Source of the DNA: Competibacteraceae bacterium UBA3908
GTDB taxonomy: Bacteria > Pseudomonadota > Gammaproteobacteria > Competibacterales > Competibacteraceae
Assembly (NCBI GenBank): GCA_002391525.1
Contig: DGFE01000129.1
Coordinates: forward strand, 1 to 19,164
Direction of reading: 5' to 3'
DNA: 19,164 bases
Made by a program: the position numbers and the translations under genes. Within the stretch, counting starts at the first letter, position 1; each line of letters begins with the position of its first letter. The notes beneath the pieces were generated by a model, which saw only the letters and a list, made by a program, of their open reading frames with translations, did not search any database and was not told the origin of the DNA. This document shows, piece by piece, positions 1 through 13,300 of this stretch.

Positions 1-968
1 GCGCCGGCGTTCGCCACGGCACGGCTCATGCCGCTGTTGCCCGCGCCGCTGGCGCCGACGATGATCCGGGTGCCGGTGGGCGTCAGATACGTGCGCGGGA
101 TCGTGGCCGGGCCGGAATTGCCCGCGGTCACCAGGGCGGCGGGGCGCGCGCCCGTGCGCGGGATGATGATGGTGGGGTTGCCGGAACGGCTCGGATAGCC
201 GGCGGAACCGCCCGTGTAACCGTTATTGTAGGCCAGCGGACTGCCGGTCGCGCCGGTGCTGTACGAGGCCGTGTTGTACAGGCCGTTCAATTTGTATTGC
301 TGATAGAAATTCAACACCCGCACGACGTAGGTCTGGGTTTCCTGGTAGGGTGGGACCTGGTTGCCGTATTTCTGCACCGCGCCCTCGCCGGCGTTGTAGG
401 CGGCCACCGCCAGCCGGGTGTCGTTGAACTGGTCGAGCAGCCAGCGCAGATAGCGCGCGCCGCCATACATGTTGGCGATGGGGTCGTAGGGATTGCTGAC
501 GCCGAAGCGCTCGGCGGTGCCCGGCATCAGCTGCATCAGGCCCATGGCGCCCTTGGGTGACACCGCCCAGGGGTTATAGGACGATTCCGCGCTGATCACG
601 GCGTGCATCAGCGCGGGATCGAGCCGGTGCTGCGCCGCGATGCGGTTGACGTCGGCGGCGAAGCGCTGGCGGTTTTGTTCGTTGACCCGGAAGGGTCTGG
701 ATCGGGCGACCGCGCGGGGATAACCGCGTTGGGTTTTCAGGGCGCCGCCGGGTCCATACAGATTGGTCGGGGCAAAGCTGGAGGCCCGGGCGGATTCCTT
801 GCGATAGGTCGGGGTGCGCATCACCAGCTTGTAGCGGGGGTCGTTGGGAACGTTGCTCAGATGCCGCACCCCGTTGCGGTCCACGAAAGCGTAAATATCC
901 GCTTGAACGGGTCCGGAAAGGAATGCCAATACCGCCGGAACCAGACCGGCCAATAGCCGCCGCATCAT
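1..968 (-). CDS. Secreted SLT-type lytic transglycosylase, 3'-truncated by window edge
   Basis: Predicted periplasmic enzyme that cleaves the MurNAc-GlcNAc bond of peptidoglycan without hydrolysis. The 322 visible residues begin with a signal peptide (about 1-23, cleavage likely after VQA). A DUF4124-like segment follows (about 24-50, IYAFVDRNGVRHLSNVP). The SLT domain (about 100-225) has the catalytic Glu at 128 in AESSYNP, then GLMQLMPGTA (143-152) and AAYNAGEGAV (189-198), all hallmarks of lytic transglycosylase family 1. The rest is a Gly/Ser/Thr/Pro-rich tail that continues past base 1, so the C-terminus is unknown. Two ATG codons are adjacent (968 and 965); an AAGGAG at 975-980 on the minus strand lies 6 or 9 bases upstream, so either could start. 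It is divergent from the polyphosphate genes and shares their 270-base intergenic region. Family assignment is firm; the exact physiological role is unknown. Confidence 0.93.
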   Translation of the reverse strand, partial: MMRRLLAGLVPAVLAFLSGPVQADIYAFVDRNGVRHLSNVPNDPRYKLVMRTPTYRKESARASSFAPTNLYGPGGALKTQRGYPRAVARSRPFRVNEQNRQRFAADVNRIAAQHRLDPALMHAVISAESSYNPWAVSPKGAMGLMQLMPGTAERFGVSNPYDPIANMYGGARYLRWLLDQFNDTRLAVAAYNAGEGAVQKYGNQVPPYQETQTYVVRVLNFYQQYKLNGLYNTASYSTGATGSPLAYNNGYTGGSAGYPSRSGNPTIIIPRTGARPAALVTAGNSGPATIPRTYLTPTGTRIIVGASGAGNSGMSRAVANAG

Positions 969-1135
969 CGGTTTCTCCTTGGTGTTATCGAGGCTTGATC
1001 ATCGTGGCGACGGTCGAGAGGCCATCGCGACTCAAGCGGGAGAGTCGAGCGTCTGTCGGTCAACGAGTTTAGAGTAGCACAAACCGCGCGGCCACAACCG
1101 CCACCTGCATCGACGGGGAATCACCGCCGGTGTTA

Positions 1136-1164
1136 TTAAAAATAAACATTTTGAAAAATATAAT
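1136..1164 (+). promoter_or_regulatory. Candidate sigma-70 promoter for pap-ppk1
   Basis: A strongly AT-rich island (about 1131-1179) stands out in otherwise GC-rich DNA. It contains a perfect TATAAT at 1159-1164 with a weak -35 (TTAAAA, 1136-1141) 17 bases upstream, placing a start near 1171 and a leader of about 70 bases before the ATG at 1239. The island could also carry the divergent promoter of the transglycosylase gene. The spacer also holds a 6-bp inverted repeat, CGACTC/GAGTCG (1028-1047), of unknown meaning. I found no convincing Pho box. Confidence 0.35.
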
Positions 1165-1238
1165 AAAATTTATTTTTCAGCGTCGCCTGGAAATTTCTGG
1201 GCCTCCGATTGTCCCTACCAGCGTGAGCGAGACGACCC

Positions 1239-2761
1239 ATGTTCAGAACCGCCGAGCTGCAACGTAAGCTGCCGAAAGAGGATTTTCATCAGCAGGTTCC
1301 GCGATTGCGGGAAGACTTGTTGATGATGCAGATGGAACTGCGGGAAGCCGATTTTCCGGTCATCGTCGTGTTTGCCGGCGTGGACGGCGCCGGCAAGAGC
1401 GAGACGGTCAACAAACTGCACGAGTGGATGGATTCGCGCTGGCTGATGACCCGCGCCTTCGGCGAGCCGTCGGACGAGGAGCGCGACCGGCCCGAGTATT
1501 GGCGGTTCTGGCGGGAACTGCCGCCCCGGGGCCGGATCGGTCTGTTTCTGAGTTCCTGGTACTCGAAGCCGATTCTCGATCACGTTTACGGCCATATCGG
1601 GCTGGCCGACTTCGACGAACGGCTGGAACGGATCAAGACCTTCGAGAAAACCCTGGCCGACGATGGCGCGTTGATCCTGAAATTCTGGATGCACCTGTCC
1701 AAGGACGCGCAGAAGGAACGGTTGCGCAAGCTGGAGAAAAACCCGCTGTTGCACTGGCGGATTTCCAAGCGCGACTGGCGGCACTGGGAGCTGTACGACC
1801 AGTTCATCGCCGCCGCCGAGCGCACGCTCATGAAGACCAGCACCGGCCTGGCGCCGTGGAAGATCGTCGAGGGTTACGACGAGCGCTACCGGAGCGTCGC
1901 CGTGGCCACCAGCATCCGCGACGCCATCCGGTTCCGGCTGGAAGAGGCCAAGGCGCCGCCCGGCGGCGGCAACGGCAAAACCGGCGGCCAGCCGTCGAGG
2001 CCGGCGTCGCCGGACCCGGATCCCTTGTCGGCGGTGACCATTCTGTCGCGGCTGGACATGAGCAAGACCCTGGCCAAGGACGACTACGACGCCGGGCTGA
2101 AACTTTACCAGGCCAAGCTGAACCAGCTGCAGCGCGCCGCGCGCGAGCGCAGGATTTCGACCCTGCTGGTGTTCGAGGGCTGGGACGCGGCTGGCAAGGG
2201 GGGCAGCATCCGCCGCATCACCGCCGCGCTGGACGCCCGCGATTACCAGGTGATCCAGATCGCCGCGCCCACCGACGAGGAAGCCGCCCACAACTACCTG
2301 TGGCGGTTCTGGCGGCATCTGCCGCGCGCCGGACGGGTCACGATCTACGACCGCAGTTGGTACGGGCGGGTGCTGGTGGAGCGGATCGAGGGTTTCGCCC
2401 GTACCCGCGAATGGCAGCGCGCCTATGCCGAGATCAACGATTTCGAGGCCCAGCTGGTGGAGCGGGGCATCGTGCTGCTGAAGTTCTGGCTGCACATCAC
2501 CCCGGACGAGCAGCTGCGGCGGTTCAAGGAACGCGAGCAGATCGCCTACAAGGCGTGGAAGCTCACCGACGAGGACTGGCGCAACCGTGAGCGCTGGGCC
2601 GACTACGAACTGGCGGTCAACGACATGGTGGAACGCACCAGCACCCGCCAGGCGCCGTGGACGCTGATCGAAGCGGACGACAAGCGCCATGCGCGCATCC
2701 AGGTGCTGCGGACGATCTGCGAGCGGCTGGAAGCGGCGCTCGCCGGCGGACCGCAACCGGC

Positions 2762-2765
<4 letters not shown>
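1239..2765 (+). CDS. pap: Polyphosphate:AMP phosphotransferase, tandem PPK2 domains (Pap)
   Basis: Cytosolic enzyme of 508 residues expected to transfer phosphate from polyphosphate to AMP, giving ADP; with adenylate kinase this turns stored polyphosphate into ATP. Two PPK2 domains are visible. Domain 1 (about 15-235) has a Walker A GVDGAGKSE (47-55), but its second loop reads LSSWYSK (104-110) instead of the usual DRSWYGR. Domain 2 (about 275-500) has GWDAAGKGG (314-322) and an intact DRSWYGR (371-377), so it is probably the catalytic copy. A Gly/Pro-rich linker (about 238-262) separates them. This two-domain layout and length match class II PPK2 (Pap) of Acinetobacter and Pseudomonas. The RBS is weak (GAGCGAG, about 10 bases upstream). 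Its stop overlaps the ppk1 start as ATGA, so translation is probably coupled. Confidence 0.93.
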
Positions 2766-5065
<2,300 letters not shown>

Positions 5066-5090
5066 GAGTCTGTACGAAAACGCGCCTCTC

Positions 5091-5154
5091 CTGAAGCCAT
5101 GCCAATGTCGCCAGGCGCTATAATTAGCGCTGTTACGCGTGGGGGCGGCTTCAG
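5091..5154. repeat. Nested inverted repeats with a common centre upstream of the HD-GYP gene
   Basis: Outer arms CTGAAGCC (5091-5098) and GGCTTCAG (5147-5154) are perfect 8-bp complements. Inner arms GCGCTA (5115-5120) and TAGCGC (5125-5130) are perfect 6-bp complements around TAAT. Both pairs are centred on the same point (5122.5), while the 16 bases between outer and inner arms do not pair. It could be a dimeric operator, a cruciform-forming site, or an RNA structure in a ppk1 read-through transcript. No T-run follows, so it is not a classic terminator. Confidence 0.5.
5115..5130 (+). promoter_or_regulatory. Operator-like palindrome containing a perfect -10 TATAAT
   Basis: TATAAT (5119-5124) sits inside the 16-bp palindrome GCGCTATAATTAGCGC. 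If used as a -10, transcription would begin near 5131 and give a leader of about 160 bases before the HD-GYP start codon at 5290. The -35 region at the right distance is poor, as expected if an activator were needed. I found nothing else recognisable between 5066 and 5289 apart from the RBS. Confidence 0.3.
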
Positions 5155-5289
5155 AAACGAATTGAATGGCTGGAAGCAATCGGCGCCGTGCATTCCGGGT
5201 CGCCACCGAATCGAGCCATTTCATCGAATCAGGCCATTTCGGTCCCGAGAGCCTTCAAAACCTCAACAGCGTCGTCGAAAGGCGTGTGC

Positions 5290-6391
5290 ATGGCTGACTT
5301 TCCGCTGACGGTGGATTCCGCAACCATCCTGGTGGTCGACGATTCCACGGAAAATCTCGATGTCCTTGGCGAGTTGCTGCTGCCGGCCTATCGGGTGCGG
5401 GCGGCGAATTCCGGGCGGCGCGCCTTGCGAATCGCGGCTTCCGACCCAAAACCGGATTTGATCCTGCTCGACGTGGTAATGCCGGAGATGGATGGTTACA
5501 CCGTGCTGGCGCGTCTGCGCCAGGATCCGCGAACGCGCGACATCCCGGTCATCTTCGTCACCGCGATGGACGCCACCGAGGACGAGGAACGCGGCCTGGA
5601 TCTCGGGGCGGTCGATTACATCACCAAACCCTTGCGACCGTCGATTGTGCTGGCCCGCGTGCATGCCCAACTGGAACTGAAGCGGGCGCGCGACTGGCTG
5701 CGCAACCAGAATGTCTTTCTCGAAGCCGAAGTGGCCCGGCGCATGGCCGAAAACCAGCTGATCCAGGACATCAGCATCCACGCCCTGGCGCGGCTGGCGG
5801 AAACGCGCGACGCCGAGACCGGCAACCACCTGCGCCGCACCCGGGAATACATGCGCACCCTGGCCCTGAAGTTGCGGAACCATCCGCGCTTCGCTTCCTT
5901 CCTGACCGACCGCAACGTGCAACTGCTGGCCAAGTCGGCGCCGCTGCACGACATCGGCAAGGTCGGCATTCCCGACCATATCCTGCTCAAGCCCGGCAGG
6001 CTCAGCCCGGAGGAGTGGGAGATCATGAAGACCCACACCCGGCTCGGCAGCGAGGCCATCGAGCAGGCGGAGCGCGATGCCGAAAGGCCCGTCGAATTCC
6101 TGACGCTGGCCAAGGAAATCGCCTGTTACCACCACGAGCGATGGAACGGCGGCGGCTACCCCGAAGGGCTGGTCGGAGACGCGATTCCCATCTCGGCCCG
6201 CCTGATGGCCCTGGCCGATGTGTTCGACGCGCTGATCAGCCGGCGCGCCTACAAGCCGCCCATGTCCCATGGCCAGGCTCGCGACATCATCGCCGCGGAG
6301 CGTGGCCGGCATTTCGACCCGGACATGGTGGACGCTTTTCTCGCTCACTTCGACGAATTCAGGGCCATTGCCGAACGCTACGGCGACCACG

Positions 6392-6402
<11 letters not shown>
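5290..6402 (+). CDS. Response regulator with HD-GYP cyclic-di-GMP phosphodiesterase output (RpfG-like)
   Basis: Expected to hydrolyse cyclic-di-GMP when its receiver is phosphorylated. The 370 residues comprise a REC domain (about 11-130) with acidic pair D17/D18, phospho-acceptor D61 in LLDVVMPEMDG and K113 in TKP. A helical linker follows (about 130-160). The HD-GYP domain (about 160-360) has the HD dyad H220/D221 in HDIGKVGIPDH, then HHERWNGGGYP (281-291) and ALADVFDALISRRAYK. All metal-ligand motifs look intact, so activity is likely. The start at 5290 is chosen because GAAAGG (5277-5282) lies 7 bases upstream and REC begins right after; an in-frame ATG at 5188 would add 34 unlikely residues. 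Its 3' end overlaps the hybrid kinase gene by 11 bases, making that kinase the obvious phospho-donor. Confidence 0.95.
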
Positions 6403-9487
<3,085 letters not shown>

Positions 9488-9540
9488 TGGGAAAGGGGTA
9501 AAATTCAGGATAGTCCGGGAGACAGGCCAGACCCGCGACT

Positions 9541-9553
9541 GGAGCAAAGCGTG
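9541..9553 (+). promoter_or_regulatory. Ribosome binding site fixing a GTG start for the CHAD gene
   Basis: GGAG (9541-9544) lies 6 bases before GTG at 9551. No other in-frame ATG or GTG near the 5' end has comparable spacing, so the GTG start is preferred. Confidence 0.6.
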
Positions 9554-10561
9554 ACTCACTTTGGCCAAAACAGTGGGAGCGAGCGTCATTCGTCTGGTTT
9601 CCCATCCCGGATCGCCTTTATCGAGCCGTCAACCACCGTGGACTCCGATATCATCACTCATGTCAAGGCCAGCCCCGTTCAGCTCGACGCCAACGCCACC
9701 AGCGAAGAAGCCTTCGTCGCCATCATCGGCGCTTGCCTGCGCCACGCCGACGCCAACCGGCCGGCGGTGCTGCGCGGTCAGGTCGAGGGCATCCATCAGA
9801 TGCGGGTGGCGTTCCGGCGACTGCGTTCCGGGCTGAAAATATTCCGACCCCTGATTCCCCGCGAGGCCAGCGCCGACGTGGTGGAGGACATCCGCTGGCT
9901 GAACGGGGTTCTGGGGCCGGCCCGCGACTGGGACGTGTTCCTGGAAGAGGGAATGCCGCCGCTGCTCGAGCGTTTTCCCCGCAAGCGCGGCCTGATCCTG
10001 TTCCGCGTCAAGGCCGAGACCCTTCGCCAAACCCATCATCGGACCTTGCGGGAAGCGCTGGCCGAGCCTCGTTATCCGCTGCTGCTGCAACGCTGCGCCG
10101 ACTGGCTGGTTCGCCGCCCCTGGCGCGACGGCGCGAGCGACAAACAGTGGCGGCGGCTGGGCAAGCCGGTGTCGGAGTTCGCCAACCCGCTGCTCGAACG
10201 CGATCACCGACGGGTGGTGAGGCAGGGGAAAGCCTTCGCGGACCTGTCCGCCGAGGAGCGCCATGCCCTGCGCATTCGCATCAAGGAACTGCGCTATGCG
10301 CAGGATTTTTTCGCCAGCCTCTACCCCGTGGCGGCAGTCAGGGTCTATCTGACCGCGGTGGCCAGATTGCAGGACTGCCTGGGGGTGATGAACGATATCG
10401 CGGTTACCCGTCGGCTGCTGGACGAGGCGGGCCTGAAATCGATATCCGCGGCCCGGCAGGTGATCGAAGGTTGGTACGGTTGCCGGCTGGATGTCCACGA
10501 GGACCTGTTCGCCGAGATCTGGCGGCGGTTCATGGCGTGCGGGCGACCCTGGAAAGCCTGA
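9551..10561 (+). CDS. CHAD domain protein, probable polyphosphate-binding protein
   Basis: A 336-residue protein with a single CHAD (conserved histidine alpha-helical) domain. CHAD domains bind inorganic polyphosphate through conserved His and basic residues. The two hallmark segments are visible: HQMRVAFRRLRSGLKIF (82-98) and RHALRIRIKELRYAQDFF (237-254), followed by LQDCLGVMNDIAVTRRLL (273-290). The protein is rich in Arg. About 40 N-terminal residues precede the domain and are not recognisable. There is no CYTH (triphosphate tunnel) domain, so this is a stand-alone CHAD protein rather than a YgiF-type enzyme. It starts 63 bases after the hybrid kinase stop and could be part of the same transcript. 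Its location, two genes from pap-ppk1, supports a role in polyphosphate granules, though the exact function is inferred. Confidence 0.92.
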   Translation: MTHFGQNSGSERHSSGFPSRIAFIEPSTTVDSDIITHVKASPVQLDANATSEEAFVAIIGACLRHADANRPAVLRGQVEGIHQMRVAFRRLRSGLKIFRPLIPREASADVVEDIRWLNGVLGPARDWDVFLEEGMPPLLERFPRKRGLILFRVKAETLRQTHHRTLREALAEPRYPLLLQRCADWLVRRPWRDGASDKQWRRLGKPVSEFANPLLERDHRRVVRQGKAFADLSAEERHALRIRIKELRYAQDFFASLYPVAAVRVYLTAVARLQDCLGVMNDIAVTRRLLDEAGLKSISAARQVIEGWYGCRLDVHEDLFAEIWRRFMACGRPWKA

Positions 10562-10660
10562 GCGGCTTCCCGCCGACGGCGGTTACAATCAACGCCGGTC
10601 GTTCCACCAAACCCCAAGCTGTCATACCCCCGTTTCGCCGTCCGGAGGAGGAAACAAAAC

Positions 10661-11947
10661 ATGCAAAACCTGACGCTGACTCAACAGTTGACCGAACTGA
10701 TCGCCGCCAAGCCGGTTACCACCGCTGATTTGGAACACGCGGCGTTGCTGACGTTGGACGGGCTGGCGAACGCGCTGGCGGGGCGGGTGAGCGAACCCGG
10801 CGGGATTCTGTTGCGCTGGGCCGGTGAAACCGTCGTGGCCGATGCCGCGCGGCGTGCTTTCCTGCTGGGAGCGTTGACCCATATTCTGGAAACCGACGAT
10901 CTGCACCGGGCTTCGGTGGTGCATCCGGGTTGCGTGGTGGTGCCGGCGGCCTGGGCGGTGGCGGCTCGGGAAGGCATTCGCGGCCATGCCATGCTCAAGG
11001 CGGTGCTGTGGGGATTCGAGGCGGCGACCCGGGTGGGGATGGCGGTCGGACCATCCCATTACCGGATTTGGCACAACACCGCGACGTGCGGTCCGTATGG
11101 TTCGGCCATGGCGGCGGCGGCGCTGTTGCAGCTCGACGCGCCGGCGACGGTCCATGCCCTGGGCAATGCCGGCACCCAGTCCTCCGGCCTCTGGCAGTTT
11201 CTGGAAGCCGGGACCATGACCAAGCATCTGCACGCCGGGCGGGCGGCGGAGGCGGGGGTGCTGGCGGCGGATCTGGCGCGCTTCGGTTTTACCGGGCCGC
11301 CGGCGATTCTGGAAGGCGCCAAGGGCTGGTTCGTGGCGACTTGCCCCGATGCCGACCCCGACGCGGTGACGCGCGATGCGGACGGCCCCTGGCAGCTACT
11401 GCGAACCTCGATCAAGCCCTGGCCTTCCTGCCGGCACACGCATCCGACGATTGACGCGGCGCAGGAGTTGCGCCATCGGGTGGTGGCCGGCACGATTGAA
11501 CAGGTGGAGGTGGAGACTTATCCGGCGGCCCTGGAGGTCTGCGACCGGCCGTTGCCGCAAAGCGACTACGAGGCCAAGTTTTCGTTGCAGCATTGCGCGG
11601 CGGCGGCCCTGACCCGGGAGAACGTGGATTTCGCCGCCTTCACCCAATCGGCGCGGGCCGAACTGGCGGATTTGCGGGAACGAGTGGTCGTGCGAGTGGC
11701 CGAACCCTATGCCTCGGCCTATCCGCAGGCGTGGGGCGGCGCGGTGACGGTGACGGTGCGCGGCGGCGAACGGGTGACAGCGCGACGCACTCATGCCAAG
11801 GGCGATCCCGAGGCGGCGCTGTCGCCGGTCGAACTGATCGCCAAGGCGCGGATGTTGATGGCCTACGGCGGGGTGCGCGAGCCGGATCGGCTCATCGACG
11901 CGATTCTGGCGCTGTCCGATGATTCGGTGTTACCGGAATTGCCTTGA
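10661..11947 (+). CDS. MmgE/PrpD family protein
   Basis: A 428-residue member of the family that includes 2-methylcitrate dehydratase (PrpD), cis-aconitate decarboxylase and related lyases. Visible family signatures are ETDDLHRASVVHPG (77-90), the AATRVG helix (121-126), HNTATCGPYGSAMAAAALL (138-156) and TKHLHAGRAAEAG (187-199). A strong RBS (GGAGGAGG, 10644-10651) lies 9 bases before the ATG. No other methylcitrate-cycle gene (prpB, prpC, acnD) is nearby, so PrpD activity cannot be assumed; the substrate is unknown. The length is somewhat shorter than E. coli PrpD (about 480). A TACAAT at 10584-10589 in the preceding spacer could be a -10, but no matching -35 is evident. Confidence 0.88.
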   Translation: MQNLTLTQQLTELIAAKPVTTADLEHAALLTLDGLANALAGRVSEPGGILLRWAGETVVADAARRAFLLGALTHILETDDLHRASVVHPGCVVVPAAWAVAAREGIRGHAMLKAVLWGFEAATRVGMAVGPSHYRIWHNTATCGPYGSAMAAAALLQLDAPATVHALGNAGTQSSGLWQFLEAGTMTKHLHAGRAAEAGVLAADLARFGFTGPPAILEGAKGWFVATCPDADPDAVTRDADGPWQLLRTSIKPWPSCRHTHPTIDAAQELRHRVVAGTIEQVEVETYPAALEVCDRPLPQSDYEAKFSLQHCAAAALTRENVDFAAFTQSARAELADLRERVVVRVAEPYASAYPQAWGGAVTVTVRGGERVTARRTHAKGDPEAALSPVELIAKARMLMAYGGVREPDRLIDAILALSDDSVLPELP

Positions 11948-12009
11948 GCGAATGGATTTTTCGGCGGCGGGAAAGAGCCGGGGGTAACCTATTGTTTGTA
12001 CAACAAAAT

Positions 12010-12032
12010 GTTGTTTTTTGCCGAAAAACAAC
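12010..12032. repeat. AT-rich hairpin in the spacer after the MmgE/PrpD gene
   Basis: GTTGTTTTT (12010-12018) and AAAAACAAC (12024-12032) are perfect 9-bp complements around a 5-base loop. A competing stem, CAACA (12001-12005) with TGTTG (12009-12013), and an 8-bp palindrome TTGTACAA (11996-12003) overlap it. Only one or the other stem can form at a time. The region is far more AT-rich than the genes around it. It is not followed by a run of T, so it is not a standard terminator; an operator is an alternative. Confidence 0.45.
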
Positions 12033-12070
12033 GAAAAGTAGTATGTTTACTCTAATTTTTTTGTTAAAAT

Positions 12071-12165
12071 AGCAAATGTGTAGCAGGCATTTTTCTTCTC
12101 CTCAGTCTGCTGCACATCCTCCTTTGGTGGTTTTTGGCCGGACATCTCTGTCCGGCCTTTTTTTT
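12071..12165 (+). ncRNA. Candidate small RNA or structured 3' UTR ending in an intrinsic terminator
   Basis: Between the MmgE/PrpD stop and the + strand terminator lies a 10-bp stem (12077-12086 with 12107-12116, one U-G wobble). Its loop of 20 bases is pyrimidine-rich and contains CTTCTCCTC, complementary to Shine-Dalgarno sequences. A second such run, TCCTCC, follows at about 12118-12123, before the terminator hairpin. This stem, anti-SD loop and terminator arrangement resembles trans-acting small RNAs. A TAAAAT (12065-12070) could be the -10, but the -35 is weak, so processing from the upstream mRNA is equally possible. No protein-coding frame is convincing here. Confidence 0.35.
12136..12165 (+). 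terminator. Rho-independent terminator (+ strand)
   Basis: GGCCGGAC (12136-12143) and GTCCGGCC (12150-12157) form a perfect 8-bp GC-rich stem with a 6-base loop, followed by eight T (12158-12165). It lies about 190 bases after the MmgE/PrpD stop and probably ends that transcript and/or the candidate small RNA. Confidence 0.9.
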
Positions 12166-12188
12166 GGAGGGTCGTGGCTTGGAAAGCC

Positions 12189-12215
12189 AAAAAAAACCCC
12201 GCGAACGCGGGGTTT
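12189..12215 (-). terminator. Rho-independent terminator of the YccA-like gene (- strand)
   Basis: AAACCCCGCG (12194-12203) and CGCGGGGTTT (12206-12215) form a 10-bp stem. On the minus strand it is followed by a run of T (A-run 12189-12196 on +). It lies 29 bases downstream of the minus-strand stop codon and faces the + strand terminator, closing two convergent units. Confidence 0.88.
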
Positions 12216-12244
12216 CGTTGCGATTCGGCCCTGGCCGAACGCCA

Positions 12245-12928
12245 TCACTCATCGCCGGACACGACGCCCAGAATCTGCAGCAGGCTCAGGAACAGATTGA
12301 AGATCGAGATGTACAGGCTGACGGTCGCCATGATGTAGTTGGTCTCGCCGCCGTGAATGATCTCGCTGGTCTGCCACAGGATCATGCCGGACATCAGCAG
12401 GATGAACATCCCCGACACCGCCAGCGACAGCGTCGGAATGTTGAACAACATCGCGCCCAGGCCGGCCAGGAAAGCGACCAGGATGCCCACCATCAGGAAG
12501 GACCCCATGAAACTGAAGTCCTTGCGACTGACGACCGCGTAGCCGGACAGCGCCAGGAAAATCGCGCCGGTGCCGCCCAGGGCGGTCATGACGACCTGCG
12601 AGCCGTTCGGCAGGCTGAGGTACGCGTTCAGAATCGGTCCCAGCGTGTAACCGAGGAACCCGGTCAGGGCGAATACCGCCGCCAGGCCCCAGGCGCTGTC
12701 GCGCAAGCGGGTGACGAGGAACAACAGCCCGAAATAGCCGCCCAGCGTGATCAGCCAGTGGAACGGTGGCGCATTGGTGGCCATGGCGATGCCGGCCGTG
12801 AGGGCGCTGAACAGCAGGGTCATCGACAACAGCAGGTAGGTGTTGCGCAGCACCCGGTTGCCGGCCAGCGGCTTGTCCAGGGTCAGCGTGACCGGCGGTT
12901 TCATCAGCAGTTCGTCTTTACGCACCAT
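12245..12928 (-). CDS. yccA: Bax inhibitor-1/YccA family inner-membrane protein
   Basis: A 227-residue polytopic membrane protein with about seven hydrophobic helices after a short basic N-terminus, matching the BI-1 family in size and composition (E. coli YccA is 219). The N-terminal LRNTYLLLSMTLLFSALTAG, the central SGYAVVSRKDFSFMG loop and the C-terminal SLYISIFNLFLSLLQILG are typical of the family. In E. coli YccA is a substrate and modulator of the FtsH membrane protease; other BI-1 proteins are calcium-leak channels. Its role here is inferred by family only. GAGGAGG on the minus strand (about 12941-12947) lies 12 bases from the ATG, slightly long. It is transcribed alone and ends at its own terminator. 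Confidence 0.93.
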   Translation of the reverse strand: MVRKDELLMKPPVTLTLDKPLAGNRVLRNTYLLLSMTLLFSALTAGIAMATNAPPFHWLITLGGYFGLLFLVTRLRDSAWGLAAVFALTGFLGYTLGPILNAYLSLPNGSQVVMTALGGTGAIFLALSGYAVVSRKDFSFMGSFLMVGILVAFLAGLGAMLFNIPTLSLAVSGMFILLMSGMILWQTSEIIHGGETNYIMATVSLYISIFNLFLSLLQILGVVSGDE

Positions 12929-13271
12929 ATTTCGAGGAACCTCCTCAGGTTAATGACTAACTCTATTGACCATGCGCGAACGCGAACGGTTCACCGGGAG
13001 ACCGTCCGCGACTGGCGCGACGCTCTGTTTATTAACACGAATCGTCAGTTTTGTCTGCAACGCGCGTCACAGCCGCCCGCCGCGCTCGAGCTCAAGATAG
13101 TGGGTGACCATGGCCGCCGGCAAGCGGTGCGGTGGGGTGTCGAGCACAGATGCAGCCCTGGCGGTGCAACGCTTCCTGAAGCCATTCCCGTTGCAACATG
13201 ATCAAGCCGTTCACCGGCAACACACGGATCGAACGGCGAAGAAATGCAGGCGGACCATTTCCCGAATCGCA
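12929..13271. other. Intergenic stretch without a confident gene; possible decayed ORF on the minus strand
   Basis: No intact gene is convincing here. On the minus strand, short pieces in different frames look protein-like: LQREWLQEALHRQG (around 13185-13145) and a separate frame ending in AAMVTHYLELERGGRL and a stop at 13067-13069. This could be a frameshifted remnant, but I recognise no family. On the + strand an 82-codon frame (12953-13201) begins with ATG but has a weak RBS and no recognisable motif. The stretch also contains the upstream region of the YccA-like gene, where I could not define a promoter. Confidence 0.3.
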
Positions 13272-13300
13272 TTGCGACCCGTTCCGGTGGCCCCTACAAT
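13272..13300 (+). promoter_or_regulatory. Candidate sigma-70 promoter
   Basis: TTGCGA (13272-13277) and TACAAT (13295-13300) are separated by exactly 17 bases. The predicted start is near 13307, about 20 bases before a well-placed RBS (GGGAG, 13317-13321) and ATG at 13328. It may drive the broken small ORF and, by read-through, the GGDEF regulator. Confidence 0.45.

Noticed and set aside
297..956. Two + strand frames over the transglycosylase
   Set aside because: Antisense to a gene with a signal peptide, a catalytic Glu and the complete SLT signature.
1048..1075. Pho-box-like CTGTC near the start of the pap leader
   Set aside because: Only one CTGTC-like unit with no correctly spaced second half-site; not enough to claim PhoB control.
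9499..9504. TAAAAT as a promoter for the CHAD gene
   Set aside because: No -35 match at a usable distance, and the gap to the kinase gene is only 63 bases; read-through is simpler.
12134..13201. Long + strand frame across the YccA-like gene
   Set aside because: It starts inside the + strand terminator and runs antisense to a well-supported membrane protein; its Gln/Asp/Arg-rich composition is that of a shadow frame.
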